Below, piece by piece: positions 44,238-57,328 of a stretch of 64,000 bases of DNA. Below the pieces are notes generated by a model. It ran no database searches, was not told the DNA's origin, and was given only the letters and a program-made list of their open reading frames with translations. Each line of letters starts with the position of its first letter. Position 1 is the stretch's first letter. The DNA is taken from NCBI RefSeq assembly GCF_964355755.1, contig NC_092671.1, forward strand, positions 14,178,501-14,242,500. Reading direction: 5' to 3'. This stretch comes from Antedon mediterranea (lineage: Eukaryota > Echinodermata > Crinoidea > Comatulida > Antedonidae). The translations under genes were made by a program, and so were the position numbers.

Positions 44238-45700
44238 CATAGATTCTACATCCAGGTGACATCAAAATATGCGTATGTCGTAGGTTTTTGCTAATCGATT
44301 GCTCCCTAGCCACAAACTGTTTGCTTCCACAGGGTAACGTGACCAAATTTATCATTAAATCTTTTGTGAGCGAGGGGAAATTTTACAGAAAACAGAGTGC
44401 AGTATAAATCTAAAATTGTAAATAGATTTTTTAAACATATTAATAGTATTTAAAGTGAGTAAAGTTAAATATGATGTTTAAACATTTATATTTTCTTGAT
44501 ATAAACATTTTAAAAAAGAACAAACCATGAAAGAATTTTTAGCATTTTATAACTGTATCAATTTTAGAAGTTTTTAAAATGATAATGTATTTTTATTGTT
44601 TGACAATTTTGAAATTATAGAGATTTTTTAATTTTCTTATCTTTTAATTGTACTGCATTAAGATATGTATGTCGGGTAACTGTATACATCAATCAAATGA
44701 CATTACATGGAATACGTATTTGATGTGAACATTTTTGTTTGTATATATTTACACTTTTTATTCTTTTCTACTATATATCTTAAATGCTGGCTATGGACTC
44801 GAGTCCTGAATATTCTAAGGTTGTGGAATTTAACAATCAATAATTTATGTTTTATATACTATAACACACTAACAAAATTCCTTATCGATTTTGTTTTTTT
44901 TTTTTCAATTCGTTGTATGATTTTGTTATTAGTTGCTGTTTCTCTGTGTTTATTTTTGTATGTCTAGTATTCTATATATATTGTTCCTTTATTGCTTTAG
45001 ACAATTCTAAATTTGCTTTTTAATTATCAATTTCATATTATTTTAGTGGTGTATTTCATATAATAAGTATCAAAATAATTAATTTTGATAATCTTAAACT
45101 AAAAAAAAAATGTTTCAGATATATACAGTACTTCTATAGTATAAATTGTGAATCGAAATATTATACAGTATCTTTGATATACTTTGATTTATATAGTAAT
45201 AAAAATCAACTGTTTAATCATTTGCCATATTAAATTGTAATATACTGTAATACATATTTTCATTGTGTTTTGTTGTGTACGAGAAGATAGTTTTGATTAA
45301 AGGGAAACTCCGGGCGTAACTTTTATAGATTGTTTTGATTAAAGGGAAACGTACATTAAATATGCACTACACCACAAACATAATAATCAGGGGTAGAAAA
45401 ATTGTAAAACAATATAATTGAGTTGATGACACCATGGAGGTATAAGTACCTCCATGATGACACTATATAACTAAAGTGAGTCTAGCCTAGACTCTAGAGT
45501 AAGCCCAAGGTTGCTATATAAATATTATATAATACTATAGACTTGCAAGATAATTGAGACTTGAAAAGAAATGTTTAAATAGTGATATTAGAAAGCTGTA
45601 TACGACCTTTACGTCTCCTGCGTTCATCAAACAAAAACCGCCTGTTTAATTCCTACATGGTTCTTTATCATTATTAGCTTGTATTTTGATGTTTAATTTA
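44238..45700. other. Intergenic AT-rich stretch
   Basis: No gene seen. Holds a small tandem copy of ttttgattaaagggaaac (45292-45349) and a perfect 10-bp hairpin catggaggta-taag-tacctccatg near 45434-45457. Confidence 0.4.
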
Positions 45701-45984
45701 TTACCTCCGCCAAGGAGGTTATGTTTTCACCCCTGTATGTTTGTGTGTGTGTTTGTGTTTGTGTGTGTGTCTGTGAACAGCCTGGAGGCCACAGTTTTTA
45801 TCCGATTCTCACCAAATTTGGCAACAATGATCTATGCCCCAAAACCTCGGACGAGTTCGAATTTGAGGGGAAAAGGTCATAGGTCAAGGTCACAACTAAC
45901 AAAAAACTATTTTACTGCCTAGAGACCACAGTTTTTATCCGATTCTCACCAAACTTAGCCACAATGATCAATGACACATCATAT

Positions 45985-46065
45985 AATTGTGGTTAAATGG
46001 GACTTGAACCAGCGATCTCAACTGTGAGAGGCTGGATACATAACCATTACACCACACTGTCATCC
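45985..46065 (-). mobile_element. tRNA-derived sequence, SINE head or relic
   Basis: Minus strand shows A-box-like TGGTGTAATGGTTATGTATC, B box GGTTCAAGTCCC and a TGTGGT/ACCACA closing stem. The central arm does not make a normal anticodon loop, so a SINE head or dead tRNA is more likely than a gene. Confidence 0.5.
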
Positions 46066-46139
46066 ACAACTTTGTAGTGTGCAGTTAACATATTTACACT
46101 TAGAACTAATTTAAAAAAATAAATAAATATTCAGGAGCC

Positions 46140-46438
46140 AATTGTCGTATTCGATTTAGACTTTCACCGTTGAGTACAGTTTTTCCGTTGAGTACTTCTT
46201 TAACGGAGTATTTTGAGCGTTGAGATTGTTCTTAACGAAAAAGCTTTCGTTGTCAACGTTTTCTATTCGAATGACTTTCTGTTGAGCACAAATTTACAAT
46301 TCGAATACATGTGTTGTTTTTGTAAACTTTATGTGTTTCATATGGACAGTTTGTCTGAAATAAAGTTGAATTGAATTGAAAAAGTACTCAACGAATCTTT
46401 ACGTTGACAACGAAAGTTCCCAATCGAATACGACAATT
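46140..46438. mobile_element. 299-bp MITE with 17-bp perfect ends
   Basis: AATTGTCGTATTCGATT and its complement. Internal gttgagtac words also occur inverted (gtactcaac), giving nested hairpins. Confidence 0.8.
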
Positions 46439-46597
46439 TTATGTAGGGGAATTTTACAGTAGGCGGAGGTTTGTACTCTCGGAGTACCCTCTAGTTATTT
46501 GTATTGTTAAGGATAATTTCATTGTTGCCAAGAAACTGTAGTAAACCAGAGAGACGTGTTGCCAAGAAACTGAACCGGATACACGCACTTCCGCTTA

Positions 46598-46776
46598 AGC
46601 GTGGTTCCCACTAGCGACGCAACACAAGGACGTAACGCAACGCAAGTGAATTGACCAATCACAAGCGATGACTTATTTGCTTGTGATTGCTAACTGTCTA
46701 TAACTTCGCTTGTCATTGGTTAAAACGCTTGCGTTGCGTTTACGTTCTTGCGTTACGTTCTAGTGGGAACCAAGCT
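46598..46776. mobile_element. 179-bp PIF/Harbinger-like palindromic MITE
   Basis: Ends AGCGTGGTTCCCACTAG / CTAGTGGGAACCAAGCT (one mismatch) flanked by TTA on both sides. Most of the length is an imperfect palindrome rich in acgcaacgcaag / cttgcgttgcgtt. Confidence 0.8.
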
Positions 46777-47460
46777 TTAGTAACCATCACAAGCGCAATG
46801 TGCGCCTAACCGCACCATACCGGAGCTGCTAACGTCGCACGTCAGAACATGCAGAGTACAAAACTACTTTACTTGAATAATAATATCTATTTTCTTAATA
46901 TTAATAATAATAATTAAAAGTAAACTATAATAAATTTTTCGTAGGTTGAAGTAGTCATTGGAGACCCAAAATGTATCTTAGTAATGTTTTTGACACGTGT
47001 GCCGCTTTTCCCCATTTGTCTCCAGCCGATCGTGTTATTACAGTATAGGTTTTTTCATTCAATTATTTGGATTCATGATTCATTTCACTCATGAGGATTC
47101 AACAACAGACTAATTGTTTTTAAATCGAACCAAAGCTGTTCATACTACCTTTTATTTGATAATTTCCAAAGGCAACAATCATTATTCAAATCCCGTCGTT
47201 ACTAAGAATACCCCCAGAATCTGATTGGCTGAAAGTTTCACGTCTTGATGAAACCATGGAGGTATAAAAAAGACAATGCCATGCAGACAAGAAATCTGAA
47301 ACTTGAAGCGCAGAGATGCTAATGAATCTTGACATCATATTGTCCAAACTTTAGGGAGGGAGGAGGAGGAATTAACGATGATTTTGCTTGAGTGCTTGCC
47401 CTTTTGTGTACTACATTTAAACGTTTTTATAAATGGTTGTATACCACAAATCCAGGGAAG

Positions 47461-47624
47461 AGTGTTCACTCTTACGAGTGTTCACTCTTACGAGTGTTCA
47501 CTCTTACGAGTGTTCACTCTTAAGAGTGTTCACTCTTACGAGTGTTCACTCTTACGAGTGTTCACTCTTACGAGTGTTCACTCTTACGAGTGTTCACTCT
47601 TACGAGTGTTCACTCTTACGAGTG
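47461..47624. repeat. 16-bp tandem repeat, 10 units
   Basis: Unit agtgttcactcttacg, almost perfect (one c-to-a change). Each junction contains CACTC-ttac-GAGTG, so every unit can form a small hairpin. Confidence 0.95.
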
Positions 47625-48958
47625 CCACAACCAAATGAATTTCCCCGGAGTTAGTTTGAGATGATAAAGTTTGATTAAATTCTAACAAGAAACTTCTTTT
47701 AGCGAAAGCCATAAACGAATACGTCAATACGGTCTATCTTTTAACTTAACTATCTAACAAGTTAGATAAACGTTTAAAAAAAATGAGAATAGAAAATTAT
47801 TTATATGAAAGATAATGTAATGGTAATGATGACTATGCTATTTCCAATGAAAAAGCTAATAAATGAGTAATTAATGGTGATTGAAAACAATTACTGTATA
47901 TACAATACAATACTAACTGATCGACTGGGATCATTATATAAATACAAGGCATATAGTAGGATATTACTGTAATTGTTGTATGCTATTTTTGTGGGTTTTT
48001 TTTCTGAATAAAGTAATAATTTCTTCCCTTTAGTTCATGCGTTACTGTCCTTCCCCTTCCGATCCTTTTCCCCCACTGAACAAAAACATACCTTTGACCT
48101 GAAGTAACCCTTTCATCATCACAACAAGAACGTTGACCTCCTCACTAAACCGCGAGAATAAACTTGGAATGTATCACGGTGAGTAGGCTTACTTTTAGTT
48201 AGTGTTCATTGCAATTTTTACGAAGGAAAGCAACTTTAGTTTAGGCATATTATTGATACTACTACAATACAACATATTAAGTAATACTTATAGCATAATT
48301 GAATTTAGTTTAAAGGTATTTTAAACTCAAAATAGGCAAACATTCAGCCTATGTTTGCTAGGCCTTTTCTTTGGACTTTTGTGGTGCTCGTGACGTGTGT
48401 TAGCACAGTGACAGACCATGGGCATGCAGGTTACACGGCACAGTTCCAATGGCCATGTCACGTTTGTGCCTAGCCTAGGCCTAGACAAATGCATCTTATG
48501 GTGTAAAGTATTTAATAATCGAATGAATTGATACCAGAATGTTACAATTTGCCTCGATGCAAATGTAGTTGCTAGGTAGTAATGGCCTTTTTTACGAAAC
48601 GGAAGACATCTTTGATCGATGACAAACATGATGTGCAGGGAAGCGTAACCAACAGAAATAACAGCATTTTAAGGGATTTCACTATGTTAATTTAAAAATC
48701 TGAACGGAGGATCGTATCATTTTTTTCCAATTTGTATAACAGATTCTGGCAAAAACAGAAAGGAAATTAATGCAGCAACTAGACAATGTCATGCTAGGCC
48801 TATACCTAGCGTACTATTTTCATATGTTACTGCAGTTTACCAGCTTGGCCTACAAAACTAAACCCAACTTAAAGACCGTCCATGAGAGGACATTTGATAT
48901 GAGCTACAATAGGTAGTGCATTCTTTTTATCATAATTTACCATAAAACGTACATTTAA
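47625..48958. other. Intergenic stretch
   Basis: No coding exon recognised. 48034-48178 is bounded by ttccctttag and a consensus donor gtgagt but has stops in all three frames; it could at most be a non-coding exon. Confidence 0.3.
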
Positions 48959-49735
48959 GGGTCTGTTTCTGCTAAAAAATTAATCGATTTTTCCTAAGTA
49001 CCACAAACCACAGAATTGATCGCGTTGCAACTGAAAATCACTTTTAAAAAATTATGTCATCTATACCCACAACGCAGTTTAAGTTATGGAAGGCCGATGA
49101 GAGTTGGTTTGTTTACATCCTATCGCTGGATAAAAAATTGAACTCTTACATAAAGCTATATTATTTGTAAAATAAACATCTAGACCCACAGTACTACCCT
49201 ACCACATACAACAGAATAATGATGTTATATTAATAAGGGAACATCGGCGAGAATGTTCGTTTCGCCGTTGGTTCTATTCTAGGGCCTAGCTAGGCTATAA
49301 ACGAAAACAACAGACCTAAAAAAGGACATGAAAAATATCGTTAGCCTGGACTGGGAGGGATGTAACGGTGTAATTGTAACGCGGAATCCTGGAGTTTCTC
49401 GGTATAATTCTCCCCCACAAAATAATAACAATCAAATGTTATCTCATCGGTCTACATCGTTTTGCTGATCGTCGTTGATTGCGCAAATAAACAGCATGCT
49501 TTGTGAGTGAAGGTTGCCATACTCTAGAGGTCAAAGTGTAGTCAATAATCGCTATTTGTGTTGCAGCACAAAACTTCTCCGCAATAATCGGTTAAAACAA
49601 GAAATAATTTGATAAAACACACAATGAATTAAGTTATTTTTTAATCGGTTATTTCATTTTGCGCCGTTTCTGCTTCCCAAAAATAATCAATTAAAAAAAT
49701 AATCGGTTAACAACTGATTATTCCTGTGGACAAAA
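48959..49735. mobile_element. Diverged relative of the 26331 element
   Basis: Starts GGGTCTGTTTCTGCT like the element at 26331 and keeps matching blocks (ttggtttgtttacatc, gtgttgcagc, aatcggtta). It lacks the fold-back insert; its right end is unclear. Confidence 0.6.
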
Positions 49736-51364
49736 CGTAATAAACAATTGTAGGGAATGGCCAGGACTTAATTTATAATAGGAAGAAAAAACAGTTGTTT
49801 GGTTCAACTGATACAAAATACATGAGGTTCTAAACTAGCTGTAGGGGCAGACAGGTATGAACACTGCCCTCTAACTGTTACAGCAGCTTGAGTTCAATAA
49901 TTTACTAAAAATATTAATAGAGGGTGCTATGATTTATGTTCAAGTTTCTGGTTTCTTATGTATTATTAGAAAGTCTTTTTTGTATTTCCCTTTACCTTTA
50001 CAAAAATTTAACAAAGATCCTTACTACTTTAAATTCATTATTTTGATTAGATTCTATTCTTTTTTGGTATTAATGTTAACTTTTAATATTATATGGTAAT
50101 ATTATAATTTGTTAATTTTGTAAATGCATGTTTTTCTTCTGAACTAAGTGTTTTTATTTTATTCACTTTTATTCAATCGTAACCTTGAAGATACTATTGA
50201 TGAACTGTATGTAACAAAAGATTGTGTACTGTTCAGTAGCGGGTGTTAGACTATTGTAGGTTATCAACCCCTGATTGTCGCTTACAGATGCATAGTGCAT
50301 TTAATAATAATTAATAATTTTATTAAAATACTTTTTCTATTGATAAAATATGAATATCTGTACCTTGCTTATAGTAATACTGCTAAGTTATTGATTATAC
50401 TTACATTACATCGACATTTTCTTCCATTTCTTCCATTACAGGATGGGGTTGGAATATGATATAATTTATTTTCTATCACACATCCATACATACACATCCA
50501 AAAATTATTTTTTTTAGAATATTAAGAATTTCCCAAATATAATACTGTACACCATTCCCAACCATGGTAAGATGTGGTTGGTCTTATGGGCACGGCCTCT
50601 ATCCTACAGTACTTCATTCAGAATCATACATTTACATTATTCATAAAGTTACAGGGCTCATTCAGTGGATTAATTACCAAAAACCATTTGTGGGGATGCC
50701 TTGGCGAGGCCTGATCGTCTCCTCAAGCAAAAATTCTGCATTTTTCCTGATACATTATCAAGTTCACTTTCCAACCACTTGAACTATGACGGTGTTTACA
50801 GCCAACAATTTTTATGTAACTATTATTATTCATAAAAATATTAGAGATACTAGTACGCATAATTATCAAGGGCAATGTTATTAGCGTTATATAGAACGCA
50901 TAGTGATGAAGGTTAATGGCACTTAAATTGCGACACTATTATTATTCATGTTATTGAATTATTCATATGAATTGTTTGGTTCTGATGAAAGTGTAATGAG
51001 GAAACATTTGATCGTTATAAAATTTATCTTTAAACAACAATTTTCATAAAACGAGTAACATTCTCCTTAGCCTCAGATATTCATACTGCAGTTTTTTAGG
51101 TTAGAGGTGGTTGGACGGGGTGTTGTGTTTTTTTTTTACAAAAATCATCAAAAAACATTAAAGACATTAAAATAATACCTGAAGTATTGAAGTAGGCCTC
51201 AAATTTGGGGATTTTAGGGGTAAGGGCAGTTGGTGGCTGTAAACAAGGCCTGACATTTCACTGAGTGCTGGAGTGACCTGGAACATTGAGTGTGTATAAT
51301 TGAGTAACGAGATCATGGGATGAGACAAAAATAATGTTTTATTCTATATACCAACTTTTCCATT
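49736..51364. other. Intergenic stretch
   Basis: AT-rich, no gene recognised. An inverted pair, tgtttacagccaac (50790) and gttggtggctgtaaaca (51230), may bound a degenerate MITE. Confidence 0.3.
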
Positions 51365-53015
51365 ATTCTAAATGCTACTTTTTCCTTTAGGCCACCTTTT
51401 CCTTTATTCTATATGCCACCATTTCCTTTATTCTATAGGCCACCTTTTCCTTTATTCTATATGCCACCTTTTCCTTTATTCTATATGCCACCTTTTCCTT
51501 TATTCTATATGCCACCTTTTCCTTTATTCTATATGCCACCTTTTCCTTTATTCTATATGCCAACTTTTTCTTTATTCTATATGCCACCTTTTCCTTTATT
51601 CTATATGCCACCTTTTCCATTATTCTATATGCCACATTTTCCTTTATTCTATATGCCACCTTTTCCATTATTCTATATGCCACCTTTTCCTTTATTCTAT
51701 ATGCCACCTTTTCCTTTATTCTATATGCCACCATTTCCTTTATTCTATATGCCACCTTTTCCTTTATTCTATATGCCACTTTTCCTTTATTCTATATGCC
51801 ACCATTTCCTTTATTCTATATGCCACCATTTCCTTTATTCTATATGCCATCTTTTCCTTTATTCTATATGCCAACTTTTTCTTTATTCTATATGCCACCT
51901 TTTCCTTTATTCTATATGCCACCATTTCCTTTATTCTATATGCCATCTTTTCCTTTATTCTATATGCCACCTTTTCCTTTATTCTATATGCCACCTTTTC
52001 CTTTATTCTATATGCCACCTTTTCCTTTATTCTATATGCCACCTTTTCCTTTATTCTATATGCCAACTTTTCCTTTATTCTATATGCCAACTTTTTCTTT
52101 ATTCTATATGCCACCATTTCCTTTATTCTATATGCCACCTTTTCCTTTATTCTATATGCCACCTTTTCCTTTATTCTATATGCCAACTTTTTCTTTATTC
52201 TATATGCCACCATTTCCTTTATTCTATATGCCACCTTTTCCATTATTCTATATGCCACCTTTTCCTTTATTCTATATGCCACCTTTTCCTTTATTCTATA
52301 TGCCACCTTTTCCTTTATTCTATATGCCACCTTTTCCTTTATTCTATATGCCACCTTTTCCTTTATTCTATATGCCAACTTTTTCTTTATTCTATATGCC
52401 ACCTTTTCCTTTATTCTATATGCCACCTTTTCCTTTATTCTATATGCCACCTTTTCCTTTATTCTATATGCCAACTTTTTCTTTATTCTATATGCCACCT
52501 TTTCCTTTATTCTATATGCCACCATTTCCTTTATTCTATATGCCACCTTTTCCTTTATTCTATATGCCACCATTTCCTTTATTCTATATGCCACCTTTTC
52601 CATTATTCTATATGCCACCTTTTCCTTTATTCTATATGCCACCTTTTCCTTTATTCTATATGCCACCATTTCCTTTATTCTATATGCCACCTTTTCCTTT
52701 ATTCTATATGCCACCTTTTCCTTTATTCTATATGCCACCTTTTCCTTTATTCTATATGCCATCTTTTTCTTTATTCTATATGCCACCTTTTCCTTTATTC
52801 TATATGCCACCTTTTCCTTTATTCTATATGCCACCTTTTCCTTTATTCTATATGCCAACTTTTTCTTTATTCTATATGCCACCTTTTCCTTTATTCTATA
52901 TGCCACCTTTTCCTTTATTCTATATGCCACCTTTTCCTTTATTCTATATGCCACCTTTTCCTTTATTCTATATGCCATTTTCCTTTATTCTATATGCCAA
53001 CTTTTCCTTTATTAG
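51365..53015. repeat. 24-bp minisatellite, about 69 units
   Basis: Unit ccttttcctttattctat plus atgcca. Variants (catttcc, aactttttc, atcttttc, ttccatta) are scattered in recurring orders, a sign of block duplication. Strong strand bias, about three-quarters pyrimidine on the + strand. Because 24 is a multiple of three and the unit lacks stops in several frames, it gives long false reading frames on both strands. No splice context or start supports coding. Confidence 0.97.
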
Positions 53016-55955
53016 CTCAATAAAAACTGCATATTCCTTCATTGATAAAATAAAGATTGTGATGAATTGGTGACCCTAAAATCATGAAAAAGTGGCCTTG
53101 ATAAGTTTTCTCCAGGTCTCTTGTTTCTCTTATATTCTGAGAATTAAAATGTTAGCATTATTTTTTGTAGGTTATTAGGTCATCTATAAAACTGTCAGAA
53201 TCAATTATATACAAATAAATTTCTGGTTCTTATTTCTGTAGCCCTGTCTTTATTTTTAACATCAAGGTGAAAATACTATTTTTTTACGATATTAAATGTA
53301 ACCACTTTGTTGTGCAGAACTTTCATCTAATTAACGATTTTATGCATTCATAAAAAAAACTGTTTTCTAAACTAAATTGTTCTAAATAAATTGTGTGTAT
53401 ATGTTTTCTATGAGTTTAACAATTTTATACAAATATTTGAATTTCACAAAAACAGATTATAATACAGGGCTAGACCTTGACAGCGCTGTATATCTAATAT
53501 TTACCAGCCACCAATTGAAAATCCTTGTACTCATTGAGTTCACATTTAAACCTTCATGTCACCTTAATTTCCCATTGTATATTCCTATTAGCAACGATGT
53601 ACACTGATTTTGGCTGCGCTTAAATGCATAATTACATTGAATTACAGCTTTATAAAATTACATTATGTTTCAGAGTCGGCAGAGGAGCTAGATAATTTAT
53701 TTGATAGGTTCCAAAAATAGCCGATATCAATAGTTAATAACATTACCAATGGAGAGACGACGATGAATTGAAAGCCAATAACTCTGGTTGGATTGAAAAA
53801 CCAATACCGGTACTATAGTTGGTGTAGTAAGGTGTTGCCAAAATGCTACAGAGGCTGTAATATTTAAAATAACACCACATTTTGGATTTTTTGATTATTA
53901 TTTGATTGTATTTTGCTGGATGCAATAAACTCATATTGTATTAATCAGTTTGCTAAAAATCTTTCCATTCTACAATGCAAGTGGAAATTAAAATTTATAT
54001 GACTTAGCATACTTTTGCATTGATACAATTAATAACATAATATAAATTTATAGTCTTAAGGTGTGCAAATATGAATTTGTTTCTGTATACCACCCATTGA
54101 ATTTTTCTATTGAATTGAGTACTGAAAAAAATATATATAAATCTCTACTGTGCAGTACATGGAAGATGCTGAGAGATTCAGTGTGACCTTGATCTGTAAT
54201 TGATGAAACAATAATAAATTAAATTACATTTTGGAATGTCAAATCCAGTTTTACTGGTAGAAACACTAATAATATCAGATAAAGTATAAAAAAAGAATAA
54301 CCAAAAAAATGAATAGACGGAAGACATGTTGAGATTGCAATGTTTCGATCATGTTCAAGATTTAAAAAATTGATCAATCCTGAATTTTATAAATCTAGTT
54401 TAGGTAAACAAACTTCATTCTTTTTAGTATGTTAGTCTGCATCTTGTTTCAGCTGCATTTTTGTTAATAAAAATAAGATGATCTATGAGCATGTAGTTGT
54501 CAGGCTTTCTAACCAGGGACTTCAAAGAGGTCGCCATTTATTTGACGAGGTCAATAAAGTACACTGTTTTCTAAAAAGAAGAAAAGAATACCTATCCTAC
54601 TGTAAATTTGTAGATTTAAGGGACCAGCATGAAAGTTTGCATATATGACTGATTAGTCACACAGGAAGTTGTTTGTGGTTGCCAACATACTTTCGGTGGT
54701 TCAAGGATGGTATTGTTTTATGGGTAATAATTTTGAGTATGATTTATAATGAAACATTTATAATAAACTTAAATGATACTAATGAAAAAATTATTCCTAA
54801 CCTTTTTATCTTATTTGAATATGGGTTTGTTTTTGTGATCCCTAATACTTGCTTAGCTTGGAGGTTGGACATTTGGTTTGTCCTCATTATTTTATCAATG
54901 GTCAAGTGTGAGATGTTTAAAGCAAATAGGTGTTATTAAGTAACTACTTATGTCATTCAAGAGTTCTTTTAAGGTCATTCAAGTAGTCTGACCATGGACT
55001 GACTTACATTACTGTACTGTAGTTGTGTTGGGTCAACATAGTACAATATAAAAAGTTACTAAACCTCATCAGAATATGAAAACAATAAATCTTTATTGTT
55101 TAAGGCACATGCCAAAAAGCTTATTTTGAATAGTAAATTTTGTTCAATTTATAAAAGCCCTGGAAAGCATACAGTTTTTCTAGGCCACTATTAAAAACAT
55201 CATTCCCTGGTTACAAGTATTATACAAATATGATTTCTTAGTATTTTTGACATAATTTAGATTTTAATGATAATGCTGTAGCTTATTATTGATTTTCAGA
55301 AATGTTTACAAATCTTCTGAAACAATGTCTATTTATTTATTTTATGAATGTCTAATATTATAATATATATATTTTACCATTTAAGAAACGTTTTCATTAC
55401 CAGGTTGTTGAATGTGTCCATAGTTTCACTCTTCTCTGATTAAACTATAATGGAATACCAACAAAGATTAAAAATGTACATTCCTATATTGATCTTTTAA
55501 TAATTTCTGCACGTTGTGTCCAAGTTATTGTTGTCTACTTCAATGACAACAGTTCCACAATATAGGGGAATGAACTTAATACAAAAGAACACTGAACCTA
55601 ATTGCCTTCTATACACTGCACTATTTTGTTTTCTTAAATCGTGGACACGTTAATAAAGAAAACAATAGTCTCTTTTCAAATTGGTGCATTTTGTATATTA
55701 ATGAAAGGAATATACTGTAGGGTTTATAAAGGTATTCGTTTAATACGCATATACTGAGAAATTAGGTTAAAGATTGTACATTTTGTGGTCTATTTTATTT
55801 TTCTATTAAGTATTGTATTTTTTATATTTTAGGCAGTTTCAAATAGGAGAAAGTAATTACTTTATGAAATTTAGATATTGATCAAATTTAAGTTACAAAG
55901 TTAAAAAACTCCTATTTTTATAAAAATTTATCAAATTAAAGCAAATAGTATAGTA
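53016..55955. other. Intergenic stretch
   Basis: AT-rich with no gene I can name. One short exon-like segment at 53674-53720 is described in the findings. Confidence 0.3.
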
Positions 55956-56693
55956 CAGTCGACTCCGCCTAAGTCGAATCTAATGGGACCGGTATAAAAA
56001 TTCGAGTTACGCGAACTTCGACTTACAGATTTGCAAAAAAAATGCTAGGCCTAGATCCTGCCCTGTCGCGATCGCGGCCCACGCGATGAGCCTTCTTGAA
56101 TTGATTTTGCTTAGCTAGCTAGCTAGGCCTAATAAATGCTAAGCCTCTTTTATCGGCAATGATAAACTGTATTTTCTTTTATGGTTTAAGCCCGAAACAA
56201 TACAAAAACGTATAATAAATACATTTCGGTTCTTATTCGAAATCGGTATCCATTGTTTATTGCCATCTGTCTAGCACAAAATGGGTACCCACAAAACGCC
56301 GCTCAAGTTCTCAACTCTGAAACAACTCATACACTATACACTAGCGCGAGTTGTAGGACGCCACCTATACTATACAACCTGCTTGAGAGAACCGATATGG
56401 TCCCACATTATCTCCTCTGTCGTTTGTTTATCGAATTACGTACGTTTCATCGGCTTTTTTAGCGCGTTGTTGCCGCGTGATTTGTGACTTCGACTTATAC
56501 GATATAAATCACTAAAGAATGTGTGTATTCGGACCGCAAAAAGACGTCGACTTAGACGAATTTCGACTTAGAAAAATTCGACTTACAAATAAAAATTACA
56601 CAGTAATGTATAGGAAAGAATTGGGACTTTCATAAAAATTCGACTTTCGCGATTTTTCGACTTACGCGAATTCGACTTAGGCGGAGTCGACTG
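55956..56693. mobile_element. pogo/Tigger-like non-autonomous element
   Basis: Perfect 24-bp inverted ends starting CAGTCGACTCCGCCTAAGTC, TA on both sides, 738 bp. Many ttcgactta words cluster near the right end. CAGT..-type ends with TA duplication match the Tigger/pogo branch of Tc1/mariner. Two overlapping ORFs of about 70 codons show no transposase motif. Confidence 0.85.
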
Positions 56694-57328
56694 TAGTACT
56701 GTGTATACATACTTTGATTTTAGAAATGTGAGAATTAAGTATAATTTAAAGAAAAACCAACATGTGCTCTGACTGACTATAGACTGACTTGATTTATTAA
56801 TATTTTTTTAAATACTGCTGCTGTATAAAGTGCATTTAGATACAATCCATGGTGGCAATGCATTGTATAAAGTGCATTGGCTGAAGGAATTTTTTTTTTA
56901 TCTCTTAATAAATTATTACTTTCAAATTTAACATTGTCTTGATACGAAGAGTAAGAAAGTACATTATTAACAGGGCATTATCCACCATCATTTATATAAT
57001 GTGTAGTAAATAATAATTAAATTGGTATGCCATAAAATAATATTAATAGTACATTACAGTACATGAGAAACCTGTGATATACCCTATGTTAGTGGCGTAC
57101 CTTTATCTACAGTGACATAATCTCTATTGTGTGTCACCCACAAAAGTGGGATGAACTTTCAACTGTGGGTGGAGGAATATAATAACACTCATCTTAATTC
57201 ATAGTTAAATTATGTATTTATCTAACATTTTCTGTATATTATTTTGTATTCAAAATTTGACAAATAGCCCAAGAGGAAACATGGACCAATGGCCCAACAC
57301 AGAAGTTGGTACCTCTTGAAATGATATA
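56694..57328. other. Intergenic stretch
   Basis: AT-rich; a short direct repeat tgtataaagtgcat (56821 and 56863). Nothing else seen. Confidence 0.3.

Larger units (their letters stand above)
45704..46497. mobile_element. Degenerate DNA-transposon fragment, host of two insertions
   Basis: Left part begins cctccgccaaggaggttatg and runs through a GT-rich tract (45738-45776) and a twice-repeated block (ccacagtttttatccgattc at about 45790 and 45928). The right end is aggcggaggtttgtactctc to ctagtta. Between them sit a tRNA-like unit and a MITE. The cctccgcc word recurs inverted (ggcggagg), fitting a DNA transposon. Confidence 0.55.

Noticed and set aside
45985-46065. Functional tRNA on the minus strand
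   Set aside because: A and B boxes are present but no proper anticodon arm; embedded in a transposon nest, so a SINE head or relic is likelier.
48034-48178. Splice-site-bounded segment as a coding exon
   Set aside because: Stops in all three frames.
51372-53073. Open frames of 400-547 codons on both strands
   Set aside because: They are products of a 24-bp repeat lacking stops; overlapping frames on opposite strands, no start context, no splice sites.
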